Source of the DNA: Tamlana sp038148895
GTDB lineage: Bacteria; Bacteroidota; Bacteroidia; Flavobacteriales; Flavobacteriaceae
DNA length: 64,000 bases
Assembly (NCBI GenBank): GCA_038148895.1
Contig: JBBVGQ010000005.1
Reading direction: 5' to 3' (one strand)
Both the position numbers and the translations under genes were made by a program. Numbering within the stretch: the stretch's first letter is position 1; each line of letters opens with the position of its first letter. Positions 41,730 to 49,464 of this stretch are shown here, in pieces. The notes beneath the pieces were generated by a model that worked only from the letters and a program-made list of their open reading frames with translations, was not told the origin of the DNA and searched no databases.

Positions 41730-42395
41730 CTAGTTATCTAAAATTATTCTTGGTAAATTTTCATTGAACCATTTATGCTTGTTAATAATCATAATGTGTG
41801 TTCCGTTTTTAACGACAATACAATTATCTATGTATTTAATTGGAAATACAGGGTCCTTGTCGCCATGAATATGCACAATATCCTCTCGGTATATCTTCTG
41901 GTTCCAACAAACCATATTTTTGATGGCCCAGCTTAAATATTTATTGTCATTTACAGAAAGGTACTTTTTGTACAGTTCAAAACGTTTGGAAACAGTTGAT
42001 CCAAAAATATACTTTTCAAAAAGCTCCATCTTGCTAGCCAGTTGTGTTGGAATAATTTTATAGGCACCTGTGTTTTTGGCCAGAATCATTTTTTTGGGCA
42101 ATTCAGAAGAAGACTTTACACTTGAAATAATGACAAGTTTTCTGGCATTGATGTGCTTATCCATTTCCTGGACTAAAACTCCCCCAAAGGAGACACCCAC
42201 CAAAACTACATTGTCGTGCTTTATATTTTCGCAAATCCGCGAAGCATAATTGCTAATCGACTCATTTTCAGAAGGTATCATCCACTCCAAGAAATGCATT
42301 TCAAAATGACTTTCTGGCAACTTAATATACTCAAAAATTTTAGGGCTCGCTGCCATTCCTGGCATAAAATAAACATGTATTACCTCTTGAATCAT
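41730..42395 (-). CDS. Alpha/beta hydrolase
   Basis: The 221-residue protein shows a compact alpha/beta-hydrolase fold. The nucleophile elbow is GVSFGG with Ser 69, the acid Asp 181 in HGDKDPVFP, and the base His 200 in GTHIMI. The oxyanion region is FMPGMAASPKIF. The substrate is unknown; the small cap region suggests a small ester or thioester. It is divergent from the GNAT gene and shares a very short promoter region with it. Confidence 0.83.
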   Translation of the reverse strand: MIQEVIHVYFMPGMAASPKIFEYIKLPESHFEMHFLEWMIPSENESISNYASRICENIKHDNVVLVGVSFGGVLVQEMDKHINARKLVIISSVKSSSELPKKMILAKNTGAYKIIPTQLASKMELFEKYIFGSTVSKRFELYKKYLSVNDNKYLSWAIKNMVCWNQKIYREDIVHIHGDKDPVFPIKYIDNCIVVKNGTHIMIINKHKWFNENLPRIILDN

Positions 42396-42440
42396 AGGGC
42401 ATTAACCTCCCATTTCCTTTATTTTTCTGATTTTTTTTCG

Positions 42441-42458
42441 TAATTTTGTACAAAGTTA
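42441..42458. promoter_or_regulatory. Adjacent divergent -7 elements
   Basis: TAATTTTG (42441-42448, plus) and TAACTTTG (minus strand of 42451-42458) both match TAnnTTTG exactly and lie only 2 bases apart, pointing away from each other's -33 regions. They would serve the GNAT gene (plus) and the hydrolase gene (minus). Polymerase binding at one should hinder the other. Confidence 0.5.
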
Positions 42459-42507
42459 TACAAATAGTATTCACTATCTACATTCCTAAAAATTAAAATA
42501 AGTTATC

Positions 42508-42804
42508 ATGGTTGAAACAGCAGAATTAATTGACAATGAATTCTTGCGTCAATATGAAATTAAAATTGACGGTCATTTAGCAAAAATTGAATACTCATTG
42601 CAAGAGCGAAAGATTTTTTTAACCAAACTGATTATTCCCGAAGACCTTAAAAACGAGACCTTTAAAAAAGAATTTTTAGCTCTTGTTTTTAACCAAATTG
42701 AAGGACGCAACCTAAGTGTAGTTCCTACCAGTCCTGAAATTGCAAAATTTGTGAGAAGCAACAGAAAGTATAAGCGCATGCTTCCTGTTGGTGTTAGAAT
42801 TTAA
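42508..42804 (+). CDS. Small GNAT-like N-acetyltransferase
   Basis: The 98-residue protein matches the short YjdJ/Gcn5-related group: IDGHLAKIEYSLQERKIFLTKLIIPEDL, then a helix KKEFLALVFNQIEGRNLSVVPTSPEIAKFVRSNRKY. This is the C-terminal half of a GNAT fold, as usual for this small family, which can still bind acetyl-CoA. The substrate is unknown. A strong terminator follows. Confidence 0.75.
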   Translation: MVETAELIDNEFLRQYEIKIDGHLAKIEYSLQERKIFLTKLIIPEDLKNETFKKEFLALVFNQIEGRNLSVVPTSPEIAKFVRSNRKYKRMLPVGVRI

Positions 42805-42821
42805 ATGTTTGATTTAAGAAT

Positions 42822-42858
42822 AAAAAAATCCGAAACAGATTATGTTTCGGATTTTTTT
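42822..42858. terminator. Bidirectional intrinsic terminator
   Basis: A perfect 15-bp stem pairs 42822-42836 with 42844-42858 (core ATCCGAAAC and GTTTCGGAT) around a 7-base loop, with A and T tracts as its outer part. It serves the GNAT gene and the convergent mtaB gene. Confidence 0.92.
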
Positions 42859-42879
42859 ATTCTATATGCTGATTCAAGT

Positions 42880-44205
42880 CTATTCCACCATAGCATTCAC
42901 AAAACCAAACCGAACCAATCCATCTGCATCAATTTCAGTAAGCTCAACCTCGTGAAGGGTGTTTACCAACTCAGGGTTCCATGGCGTTTTTACTTTTACA
43001 TAGTTCTCGGTAAACCCATGTATGTACCCTTCTTTATTTTCGCTCTCGAACAACACCGTTCTTGTAGTTCCCAACTGGCTTTCGTAAAAGGCACGGCGCT
43101 TTTTAACCGATAGCCCGCGTAACATTTTACTGCGCTTATTCCTTACGTTTTTTGGAACAACACCATCCATTTTATCAGCCTCTGTATTATCACGTTCTGA
43201 ATAAGTAAACACGTGTAAATATGAAATATCCAATTCATTTAAAAAATTGTAGGTTTCGAGGAAATGCTCGTCGGTTTCACCAGGGAAACCAACAATAACA
43301 TCCACACCTATACAGGCATTTGGCATCACCTCTTTAATTTTTGAAACGCGATCTACATATAACTCGCGCATGTAGCGGCGTTTCATTTTTTTCAGGATTT
43401 CGTTACTCCCCGATTGCAACGGAATATGAAAATGCGGTACAAATGCCCTAGATTTTGAAACCAAATCGATAGTATCATTTTTTAGCAAATTTGGCTCGAT
43501 TGATGAAATTCTGAGGCGTTCAATACCCTCAACTTTGTCTAACTCGCTTACCAAATCCAAAAATGTGTGCTCGTGCTTTTTGTTGCCGAATTCGCCTTTT
43601 CCGTAATCACCAATATTAACCCCTGTCAATACAATTTCCTTGATGTTTTTTTCTGAAATTTCCTTGGCATTTTTAAGCACGTTTTCCATAGTATCACTAC
43701 GTGAAATACCTCTTGCCAAAGGAATGGTACAATATGTACATTTATAATCGCATCCATCTTGAACCTTCAAAAAAGCACGGGTTCTGTCTCCTATTGAATA
43801 ACTGCCAACATAAAAATCAGCCTCTCCAATTTCGCAGGAATGCACCTCACCGTAATCATTTTTTGAAAGGTCATTTAGATAATCTGTAATCTTAAATTTT
43901 TCGGTGGCACCAAGCACCAAATCCACTCCATTAACATCGGCCAATTCATTGGGCTTCAACTGAGCATAGCAACCAACAGCCGCAATAAACGCCTCAGGAT
44001 TAGATTTTTGTGCTTGCTTTACAATGGTCTTAAAACGCTTATCGGCATTCTCCGTAACCGAACAGGTGTTTATCACATAAATATCCGCTTTTTCGGCAAA
44101 ATCAACCCTATCAAAACCCTCATCCTTAAAGCTTCTTGCAATGGTAGAGGTTTCCGAAAAATTCAGCTTACAACCCAAAGTGTAAAATGCGACTTTTTTG
44201 TTCAT
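42880..44205 (-). CDS. mtaB: tRNA t6A37 methylthiotransferase MtaB
   Basis: This radical-SAM enzyme adds a methylthio group to t6A at position 37 of ANN-decoding tRNAs. The N-terminal UPF0004 domain carries Cys 12, 48 and 79 for the auxiliary 4Fe-4S cluster. The radical-SAM motif has Cys 152, 156 and 159 in GCDYKCTYC. A TRAM domain closes the 441 residues (about 375-435). The start NKKVAFYTLGCKLNFSET is typical of MtaB rather than MiaB or RimO. A -7 element (TAAATTTG, minus strand of 44271-44278) lies 66 bases upstream. Confidence 0.93.
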   Translation of the reverse strand: MNKKVAFYTLGCKLNFSETSTIARSFKDEGFDRVDFAEKADIYVINTCSVTENADKRFKTIVKQAQKSNPEAFIAAVGCYAQLKPNELADVNGVDLVLGATEKFKITDYLNDLSKNDYGEVHSCEIGEADFYVGSYSIGDRTRAFLKVQDGCDYKCTYCTIPLARGISRSDTMENVLKNAKEISEKNIKEIVLTGVNIGDYGKGEFGNKKHEHTFLDLVSELDKVEGIERLRISSIEPNLLKNDTIDLVSKSRAFVPHFHIPLQSGSNEILKKMKRRYMRELYVDRVSKIKEVMPNACIGVDVIVGFPGETDEHFLETYNFLNELDISYLHVFTYSERDNTEADKMDGVVPKNVRNKRSKMLRGLSVKKRRAFYESQLGTTRTVLFESENKEGYIHGFTENYVKVKTPWNPELVNTLHEVELTEIDADGLVRFGFVNAMVE

Positions 44206-44270
44206 TATCTTTTGTCATCCTGCGCTTGCTTCAGGATCTTTTAAAATTTATCTTTACCGCTAAAAGATTG

Positions 44271-44278
44271 CAAATTTA
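44271..44278 (-). promoter_or_regulatory. -7 promoter element of mtaB
   Basis: TAAATTTG on the minus strand is an exact TAnnTTTG match 66 bases upstream of the mtaB ATG. No -33 TTG was confirmed. Confidence 0.45.
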
Positions 44279-44293
44279 CAACTAATAAACCAT

Positions 44294-45922
44294 ATGGTAA
44301 AACCTATTCTGGGACAAATAATAAGCTATTTATCAATTAGTTGTATTGCCCTATTGCTTTTCTCTTGCGGAAATGACCCAAATGCCAATAAAGACCATCT
44401 GGTTTTTCGCTATAACGAATATGCCAATATAAACACCCTAGACCCTGCTTTTTCAAGAACCTTACAAGACAATTCCGTTTGCAACCAATTATTCAATGGC
44501 TTAGTGCAATTGGATGATGAATTAAACATCCTGCCTTGTATTGCCAAAAACTGGACGGTTTCAGAAGATGGTTTAACCTATACCTTTAACTTACGAAATG
44601 ATGTTGTTTTTCATAAGCATGAACTATTCGGAAAAGATTCTACAAGAACTGTAAATGCTTCAGATTTTGAATATAGTTTGAACAGGCTGAGAAATCCAAA
44701 AATTGCTGCTCCCGGAAGCTGGGTCCTCAATAAAGTGGATGATTTTAAAGCTCTAAACGATACAATTTTCGAAATCAATTTAACACAACCCTTTCCTGCA
44801 TTCATCGGACTTTTAACCATGAAATACTGCTCGGTGGTGCCAAAGGAAATTGTGGAGCATTATGGTTCTGAATTTAGGGCAAATCCCATTGGGACCGGTC
44901 CTTTTAAATTTAAACGTTGGGAAGAAAATATTAAACTGGTATTTAGGAAAAATGAAAATTATTTTGAAATCGATAAAAACGGCATTCAACTCCCCTATCT
45001 GGAAGCCGTTGCACTCACTTTTTTACCCGATAAGCAAAGTGAATTTCTTCAATTTGTTCAAGGCAATTTAGATTTTCTGAATAGTTTGGACGCCTCATAT
45101 AAAGATGAATTGTTAACAGCAGACGGACGACTAAGGAACAAATATGCTGAAACCGTAAATATGATTCGCGGCCCGTATTTGAATACTGAATATTTGGGTT
45201 TTTATCTGGATTCCAAAACGCCCGAAATACAATCGGAACTCATTAGAAAGGCCATAAATTATGGCTTTGACAGAAAAAAAATGATGATTTATTTAAGAAA
45301 TGGCATTGGTAATCCGGCCAACGACGGTTTTATTCCCATTGGGCTACCAGGTTATGATGAGTCCATCGGTTTTAGCTATCAGCCAGAAAAAGCAAAACAA
45401 TTGGTTGAACAATTTAAAAAAGAAAGTGGCATAACAAATCCTGAAATTACTTTGGTTACAACCAGTAACTATTTGAGTTTTTGCGAATTCATCCAAAGGG
45501 AGCTTGAAAAATCGGGACTAAAAATTAATGTTGACGTGATGCCCGAAGCCACTTTACGAGCCGCTCGCTCCAATGGAAAAGTTGATATGTTTAGAAGCTC
45601 ATGGATTGCCGATTATTTGGATGCCGAAAATTATTTATCCATTTTTTACAGTGAAAATTTTGCTCCAAAGGGCTCTAACTATTTTCATTACAAAAGCGAT
45701 AGGTTTGATAGTTTATACAATAAAGCCTTTACCATTACAAACATTGAAAAACGTAAGCATTTATACAAAACCATGGATTCTTTGGCCATGGACAAAGCCA
45801 TTATGGTTCCGCTTTATTATGACGAAGTGATAAGGTTTACACAAAAAAATGTAACGGGCTTGGGCATAAACCCGATTAATTTATTAGATTTAAGATCTGT
45901 TAAAAAAGAAAAAACAAACTAG
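44294..45922 (+). CDS. ABC-transporter substrate-binding lipoprotein (peptide/OppA class)
   Basis: The 542-residue lipoprotein has a lipobox LFSC (Cys 25) and a family-5 extracellular solute-binding fold: NTLDPAFSRTLQDNSVCNQLFNGLVQLD, AKNWTVSEDGLTYTFNLRNDVVFH, NPIGTGPFKFKRWE and DAENYLSIFYSENF. It should capture oligopeptides or similar ligands for an ABC importer. No permease or ATPase genes are adjacent, so its transporter is encoded elsewhere. It is divergent from mtaB. Confidence 0.9.
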   Translation: MVKPILGQIISYLSISCIALLLFSCGNDPNANKDHLVFRYNEYANINTLDPAFSRTLQDNSVCNQLFNGLVQLDDELNILPCIAKNWTVSEDGLTYTFNLRNDVVFHKHELFGKDSTRTVNASDFEYSLNRLRNPKIAAPGSWVLNKVDDFKALNDTIFEINLTQPFPAFIGLLTMKYCSVVPKEIVEHYGSEFRANPIGTGPFKFKRWEENIKLVFRKNENYFEIDKNGIQLPYLEAVALTFLPDKQSEFLQFVQGNLDFLNSLDASYKDELLTADGRLRNKYAETVNMIRGPYLNTEYLGFYLDSKTPEIQSELIRKAINYGFDRKKMMIYLRNGIGNPANDGFIPIGLPGYDESIGFSYQPEKAKQLVEQFKKESGITNPEITLVTTSNYLSFCEFIQRELEKSGLKINVDVMPEATLRAARSNGKVDMFRSSWIADYLDAENYLSIFYSENFAPKGSNYFHYKSDRFDSLYNKAFTITNIEKRKHLYKTMDSLAMDKAIMVPLYYDEVIRFTQKNVTGLGINPINLLDLRSVKKEKTN

Positions 45923-45924
45923 TC

Positions 45925-46059
45925 TTATTCCTCAAGCTTTTTACCAATATAATTGATTTCATCCTTAACAACTACAACAGATTTTTTCCATCTGTTTTCA
46001 AGCAATGTGTAAAAACCCCAAACGGTAAGTAACCCAATAGGAACTCCCAGTAAACTAAA
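45925..46059 (-). pseudogene. 3' remnant of a membrane-protein gene
   Basis: The minus strand has an open frame of 44 sense codons with no ATG, ending in TAA. It encodes SLLGVPIGLLTVWGFYTLL, then ENRWKKSVVVVKDEINYIGKK, then LEE: one membrane helix with a charged tail, exactly like the C-terminus of a small membrane protein. Upstream it is cut by two in-frame TAG codons that belong to an inverted repeat. The missing 5' part is not in the window, because the GlmU-like gene follows at once. I read it as a deletion remnant; a translated mini-ORF with an unusual start is less likely. Confidence 0.5.
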
Positions 46060-46095
46060 CTACTATCGGCAAATGACCGATAGTAGCAGTTTAGT
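46054..46095. repeat. Inverted repeat at the edge of the gene remnant
   Basis: ACTAAAC and TACTATCGG (46054-46069) are mirrored by CCGATAGTA and GTTTAGT (46077-46095), 16 bp in all, with a 3-base bulge (46086-46088) and a 7-base loop. It sits 19 bases after the GlmU-like gene stop and may act as its terminator, though no T tract follows. It abuts the truncated frame exactly. Confidence 0.65.
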
Positions 46096-46113
46096 CATTT
46101 TAAAGCAAGCAGT

Positions 46114-47289
46114 CTATTCCCTTCTATATTTTTTGGTTATTTCAAAAACATGTTCTAAAATGGCTTTGTCTTGTTCCGAAAATTCAACGCTTCTTCTGGA
46201 CATGACCACTTCAGCTACTTCAAATGCCTTTTTTGTTAGATATGTTGTAAAACCAGAGCTACCCCCCCAGCTGAAACTTGCCACAAAATTTCTTGGAAAA
46301 CCACTACCAAAAATATTGGTGCTTACGCCAACCACGGTACCTGTGTTGAACATGGTATTAATACCGCATTTACTGTGGTCGCCCATCATAAGTCCGCAAA
46401 ACTGCAAACCAGTTCTGGCAAAACTTTCAGTTTGGTAGTCCCAAAGACGAACTTCGGCATAATTGTTTTTTAAGTTGGAGTTGTTAGTATCTGCCCCTAA
46501 ATTGCACCATTCACCCAGTACAGAATTTCCTAAAAAGCCATCATGACCTTTATTAGAGAACCCAAAAATAACCGAATTGTTAACCTCACCCCCAACCTTG
46601 CTGTGCGGCCCAACGGTGGTTGGTCCATAAATTTTAGCTCCAAGTTTAATGCCCGCCCCTTCACACAAGGCAAGAGGTCCGCGAATTATAGAACCTTCCA
46701 TAATTTCAGAATTTCTACCAATATAAATTGGACCATTGCTGGCATTAAGCGTTGTGAATTCTAATTTCGCGCCTTCTTCTATAAAAATATTTTCGGCGGC
46801 AATAACATTATTACTTGATGGAATGGGCTTTGATTTTCTTCCTTTGGTAATTAAATTAAAATCTTCCTGAATAGCTTCACCATTTTTTGAAAAAATATCC
46901 CAAGTGTGCTCAATCTTCACAATATCTTCGGCAAATTCAATAGGATCAAAGGCATCAAAATTGATATCTTCTTGAGCTTCCTTGGCAAAAAATGCTATGA
47001 CATCTTCATCTTTAAAAATGGCTTGGTTCTCCTTCAAATCGCGAACCATTTCAACCAATTCAAAATTTGGAAGATAAGATGCATTTATCATCACATTTTC
47101 GTCCATTTCCACCATAGGATATTTATCAGACAAATAATCTTCGGTAATTGTGGTGGTTGTGGTATCTAAAAAAGACTCCCATTTTTCCCTAATGGTTAAA
47201 ATACCAACTCGAATATCGGCAACGGGCCTCGTAAATGTAAAAGGTAACAAATTATTGCGCGATGGGCCATCAAAAAGAATGTAGTTCAT
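46114..47289 (-). CDS. GlmU-family sugar-nucleotidyltransferase-like protein
   Basis: The 391-residue protein combines a divergent nucleotidyltransferase-like N-terminal half with a C-terminal left-handed beta helix of hexapeptide repeats (about 165-330, such as IYIGRNSEIMEGSIIRGPLALCEGAGIKLGAKI). The N-terminus, FDGPSRNNLLPFTFTRPVADI, keeps the LLPFT and RP features. It lacks the G-x-G-T-R-M nucleotide loop of true pyrophosphorylases. Acyl- or sugar-transfer by the helix domain is possible. This group is widespread in Bacteroidota, usually beside rpmE2 as here. Its substrate is not established from the sequence. Confidence 0.8.
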   Translation of the reverse strand: MNYILFDGPSRNNLLPFTFTRPVADIRVGILTIREKWESFLDTTTTTITEDYLSDKYPMVEMDENVMINASYLPNFELVEMVRDLKENQAIFKDEDVIAFFAKEAQEDINFDAFDPIEFAEDIVKIEHTWDIFSKNGEAIQEDFNLITKGRKSKPIPSSNNVIAAENIFIEEGAKLEFTTLNASNGPIYIGRNSEIMEGSIIRGPLALCEGAGIKLGAKIYGPTTVGPHSKVGGEVNNSVIFGFSNKGHDGFLGNSVLGEWCNLGADTNNSNLKNNYAEVRLWDYQTESFARTGLQFCGLMMGDHSKCGINTMFNTGTVVGVSTNIFGSGFPRNFVASFSWGGSSGFTTYLTKKAFEVAEVVMSRRSVEFSEQDKAILEHVFEITKKYRRE

Positions 47290-47292
47290 AGT

Positions 47293-47320
47293 GAAGTTGA
47301 AAGTTGAAAAGTTTAAAGTT
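47293..47320. repeat. Short degenerate AGTT(G/T)AAA repeats
   Basis: Four imperfect copies of an AAGTTGAAA/AAGTTTAAA unit stand in a row just upstream of the GlmU-like gene start. Simple tracts of this kind are frequent in AT-rich flavobacterial spacers, and I attach no function to it. Confidence 0.4.
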
Positions 47321-47391
47321 CTTAGACTTTTAGCCGATCCCTTATAACTTTAATTAGCATTACCAAAAATAGAAGAATTGTATAAAACAAA

Positions 47392-47417
47392 AAAGCCTTT
47401 CAACAATGAAAGGCTTT
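47392..47417 (-). terminator. Intrinsic terminator of rpmE2
   Basis: AAAGCCTTTCA (47392-47402) pairs with TGAAAGGCTTT (47407-47417) across a 4-base loop, with A residues upstream that give a T tract on the minus strand. It lies 22 bases after the rpmE2 stop. Confidence 0.87.
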
Positions 47418-47438
47418 AAAATTATGAACGGGCTAAAC

Positions 47439-47690
47439 TTATTTTTTAAATTTAGCGTATTTGTTTTTGAATTTATCAATACGACCAGCAGTATCTACCA
47501 ATTTAGATTTACCAGTGTAGTATGGATGAGATGTTCTTGAAATCTCCATCTTAACTAATGGATACTCCACACCGTCAACCTCAATAGTTTCATTAGTATC
47601 TGCGGTAGATTTTGTTAAAAAAACATCGTCGTTAGACATGTCTTTAAAAGCCACTACTCTATAATTTTCTGGATGTATACCTTTTCTCAT
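47439..47690 (-). CDS. rpmE2: 50S ribosomal protein L31, type B
   Basis: The 83-residue protein begins MRKGIHPENYRVVAFKDMS and contains EISRTSHPYYTGKSKLVDTAGRIDKFKNKY, the L31 signature. It lacks the CxxC zinc motif of type-A L31, so it is the zinc-independent type B. It is expressed alone, with a full promoter and a terminator. In many bacteria a type-B paralogue replaces type A under zinc shortage; whether a type-A gene exists elsewhere is unknown. Confidence 0.96.
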   Translation of the reverse strand: MRKGIHPENYRVVAFKDMSNDDVFLTKSTADTNETIEVDGVEYPLVKMEISRTSHPYYTGKSKLVDTAGRIDKFKNKYAKFKK

Positions 47691-47726
47691 CGCTTTATGC
47701 TTTTTGTACTTTCAATTTTGGAAGTG

Positions 47727-47756
47727 CAAATTTAAGTATTTTTTATAAATGCACAA
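47727..47756 (-). promoter_or_regulatory. Consensus promoter of rpmE2
   Basis: On the minus strand TTG (47756-47754) is followed after exactly 19 bases by TAAATTTG (47734-47727). Both elements and the spacing agree with the Bacteroidota consensus, as for rpmH. Confidence 0.8.
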
Positions 47757-47801
47757 CACTTTTTATTATTTTTTATTTTTAGTGCAAATGTAACGTTTTG
47801 C

Positions 47802-47809
47802 TATCTTTG
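47802..47809 (+). promoter_or_regulatory. -7 promoter element of the DUF4199 gene
   Basis: TATCTTTG is an exact -7 match 37 bases before the ATG at 47847. No TTG is found at the -33 distance. Confidence 0.6.
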
Positions 47810-47846
47810 GATACTAACAGCTAACTAACAAAATTTAATAAAAAAC

Positions 47847-48377
47847 ATGGAAAAATCTTTAAAATCTATTGCTTCAAATTATGGATTGTATTTGGGTGTT
47901 TTACTTGCCCTAATTACGGTTCTTACATATGCCATCAACATAGAATTGTTAACCAACATGTGGCTAGGCATTTTTATTTTATTAATCATTATTGTAATGG
48001 GCATTATATCTGTGGCGAAAACAAAACAAGCGCAAGATGGCTTTGCCAGTTTTAAGCAGTCATTCACTTCGTATTTTATTACGGTTCTAATCGGGTTGTT
48101 AATTAGCACTTTTGTTTCTTTTTTATTGTTCAATGTTGTTGATACCGAGGCTGCAGAAGTTTTAAAGGAAAAAACCATAGAGCAAACAGTTCAAATGATG
48201 GAAGGTTTTAATGCACCGAGTGAGGCCATTGATGAAGCGGTTAAAAAAATGGAAACACAAAACCAATATTCTTTGGGCAACATCGCAAAAGGTTTGGCAG
48301 GGTATCTTGTGTTTTTCAGTATTATTGGTTTAATAGTTGCAGCCGCTATGAAAAAAAGTAATCCAGACGCCGAATAA
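47847..48377 (+). CDS. DUF4199 membrane protein
   Basis: The 176-residue protein has four hydrophobic segments (about 13-30, 35-55, 72-95 and 148-170) and the DUF4199 pattern SIASNYGLYLGVLLALITVL with QDGFASFKQSFTSYFITVLIG. A helical periplasmic or cytoplasmic loop lies between the third and fourth segments. The gene is followed after 40 bases by the DPM1-like glycosyltransferase, a pairing I recall as common in Flavobacteriaceae. A role in lipid-linked sugar or cell-envelope work is therefore suspected only. Confidence 0.8.
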   Translation: MEKSLKSIASNYGLYLGVLLALITVLTYAINIELLTNMWLGIFILLIIIVMGIISVAKTKQAQDGFASFKQSFTSYFITVLIGLLISTFVSFLLFNVVDTEAAEVLKEKTIEQTVQMMEGFNAPSEAIDEAVKKMETQNQYSLGNIAKGLAGYLVFFSIIGLIVAAAMKKSNPDAE

Positions 48378-48417
48378 ATTCAGTATTTTTGAAACATCAA
48401 ATATTGAATTTAACTGA

Positions 48418-49368
48418 ATGAACATATCTGTAGTTATACCACTACTTAACGAACAGGACTCTTTAGCCGAATTGCATGATTGGATTGCAAAAGTGATGCA
48501 ATCCAATCAATTTTCATACGAAATCATTTTTATTGACGATGGCAGCACCGATGATTCTTGGCAAATAATCTCTAAACTATCCAAACAAAACAACTGTGTT
48601 AAGGGCATTAGGTTTTTAAAAAACTATGGCAAATCCCAAGCGCTACATGCAGGTTTTGAAAAAGCACAGGGCGACGTGGTCATAACCATGGATGCTGATT
48701 TACAGGACAGCCCCGATGAAATCCCTGAACTTTACAACATGGTTGTTAATGAAGGTTTTGATTTGGTTTCAGGTTGGAAAAAGAAACGTTATGATTCTGT
48801 TATCTCTAAAAATCTGCCTTCAAAATTGTTTAATTGGGCTGCCAGAAAAACCTCTGGCGTAAAATTGAATGACTTTAACTGCGGGCTTAAAGCCTATAAA
48901 ATCGATGTTGTGAAAAACATTGATGTAAATGGCGAAATGCACCGCTATATTCCAGTTCTATCAAAAAATGCCGGATTTATAAAAATTGGTGAAAAAGTAG
49001 TGCAACACCAAGCCAGAAAATATGGTGTGACCAAATTTGGCATGAACCGCTTTATTTATGGTTTTTTAGACTTGATTACCATTTGGTTTCTATCGCATTT
49101 TGGAAAACGCCCTATGCATCTTTTTGGGGCTTTGGGCGTTATAATGTTTCTTATTGGGTTTGCTTTTTCGGTTTATTTAGGAGTCGACAAACTATTTTTA
49201 AATCCTTCAGGCAGATTGATTACCCAACGTCCTCAATTTTACATTGCGCTTGTTACCATGATTATTGGCACCCAATTTTTTGTAGCCGGCTTTTTAGGTG
49301 AATTGGTTTTACGCAATAAACAAGACAAAAGTCGCTACTTAATTAAAGAAAAATTGAATTTCAGTTAA
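48418..49368 (+). CDS. Family-2 glycosyltransferase, DPM1/GtrB-like
   Basis: The 316-residue protein begins with a GT2 domain: SVVIPLLNEQDSLAEL, FIDDGSTDDSW, ITMDADLQDSPDEIPEL (the DxD site) and NDFNCGLKAYK. Two C-terminal membrane helices follow (about 230-255 and 272-300). This layout is that of enzymes that transfer a sugar from a nucleotide donor to polyprenyl phosphate at the inner membrane face. The lipid-linked sugar is then used for glycans or proteins. Which sugar is used is unknown. Confidence 0.88.
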   Translation: MNISVVIPLLNEQDSLAELHDWIAKVMQSNQFSYEIIFIDDGSTDDSWQIISKLSKQNNCVKGIRFLKNYGKSQALHAGFEKAQGDVVITMDADLQDSPDEIPELYNMVVNEGFDLVSGWKKKRYDSVISKNLPSKLFNWAARKTSGVKLNDFNCGLKAYKIDVVKNIDVNGEMHRYIPVLSKNAGFIKIGEKVVQHQARKYGVTKFGMNRFIYGFLDLITIWFLSHFGKRPMHLFGALGVIMFLIGFAFSVYLGVDKLFLNPSGRLITQRPQFYIALVTMIIGTQFFVAGFLGELVLRNKQDKSRYLIKEKLNFS

Positions 49369-49464
49369 AAATTTCCACCTGTTTTAATTACCTTTAAAAG
49401 ATCAACTAATTACAAATTAATCTATACCAATTGATTAATTTTGAACCAAACTCTTCAAGATATT

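Noticed and set aside
46073..46438. Plus-strand open frame of 121 codons
   Set aside because: It is antisense to the C-terminus of the GlmU-like gene, and its start lies in the inverted repeat.
47293..47320. AAGTTGAAA-type repeats as a CRISPR or regulatory array
   Set aside because: Units are short, irregular and have no spacers; similar AT-rich tracts are common background.
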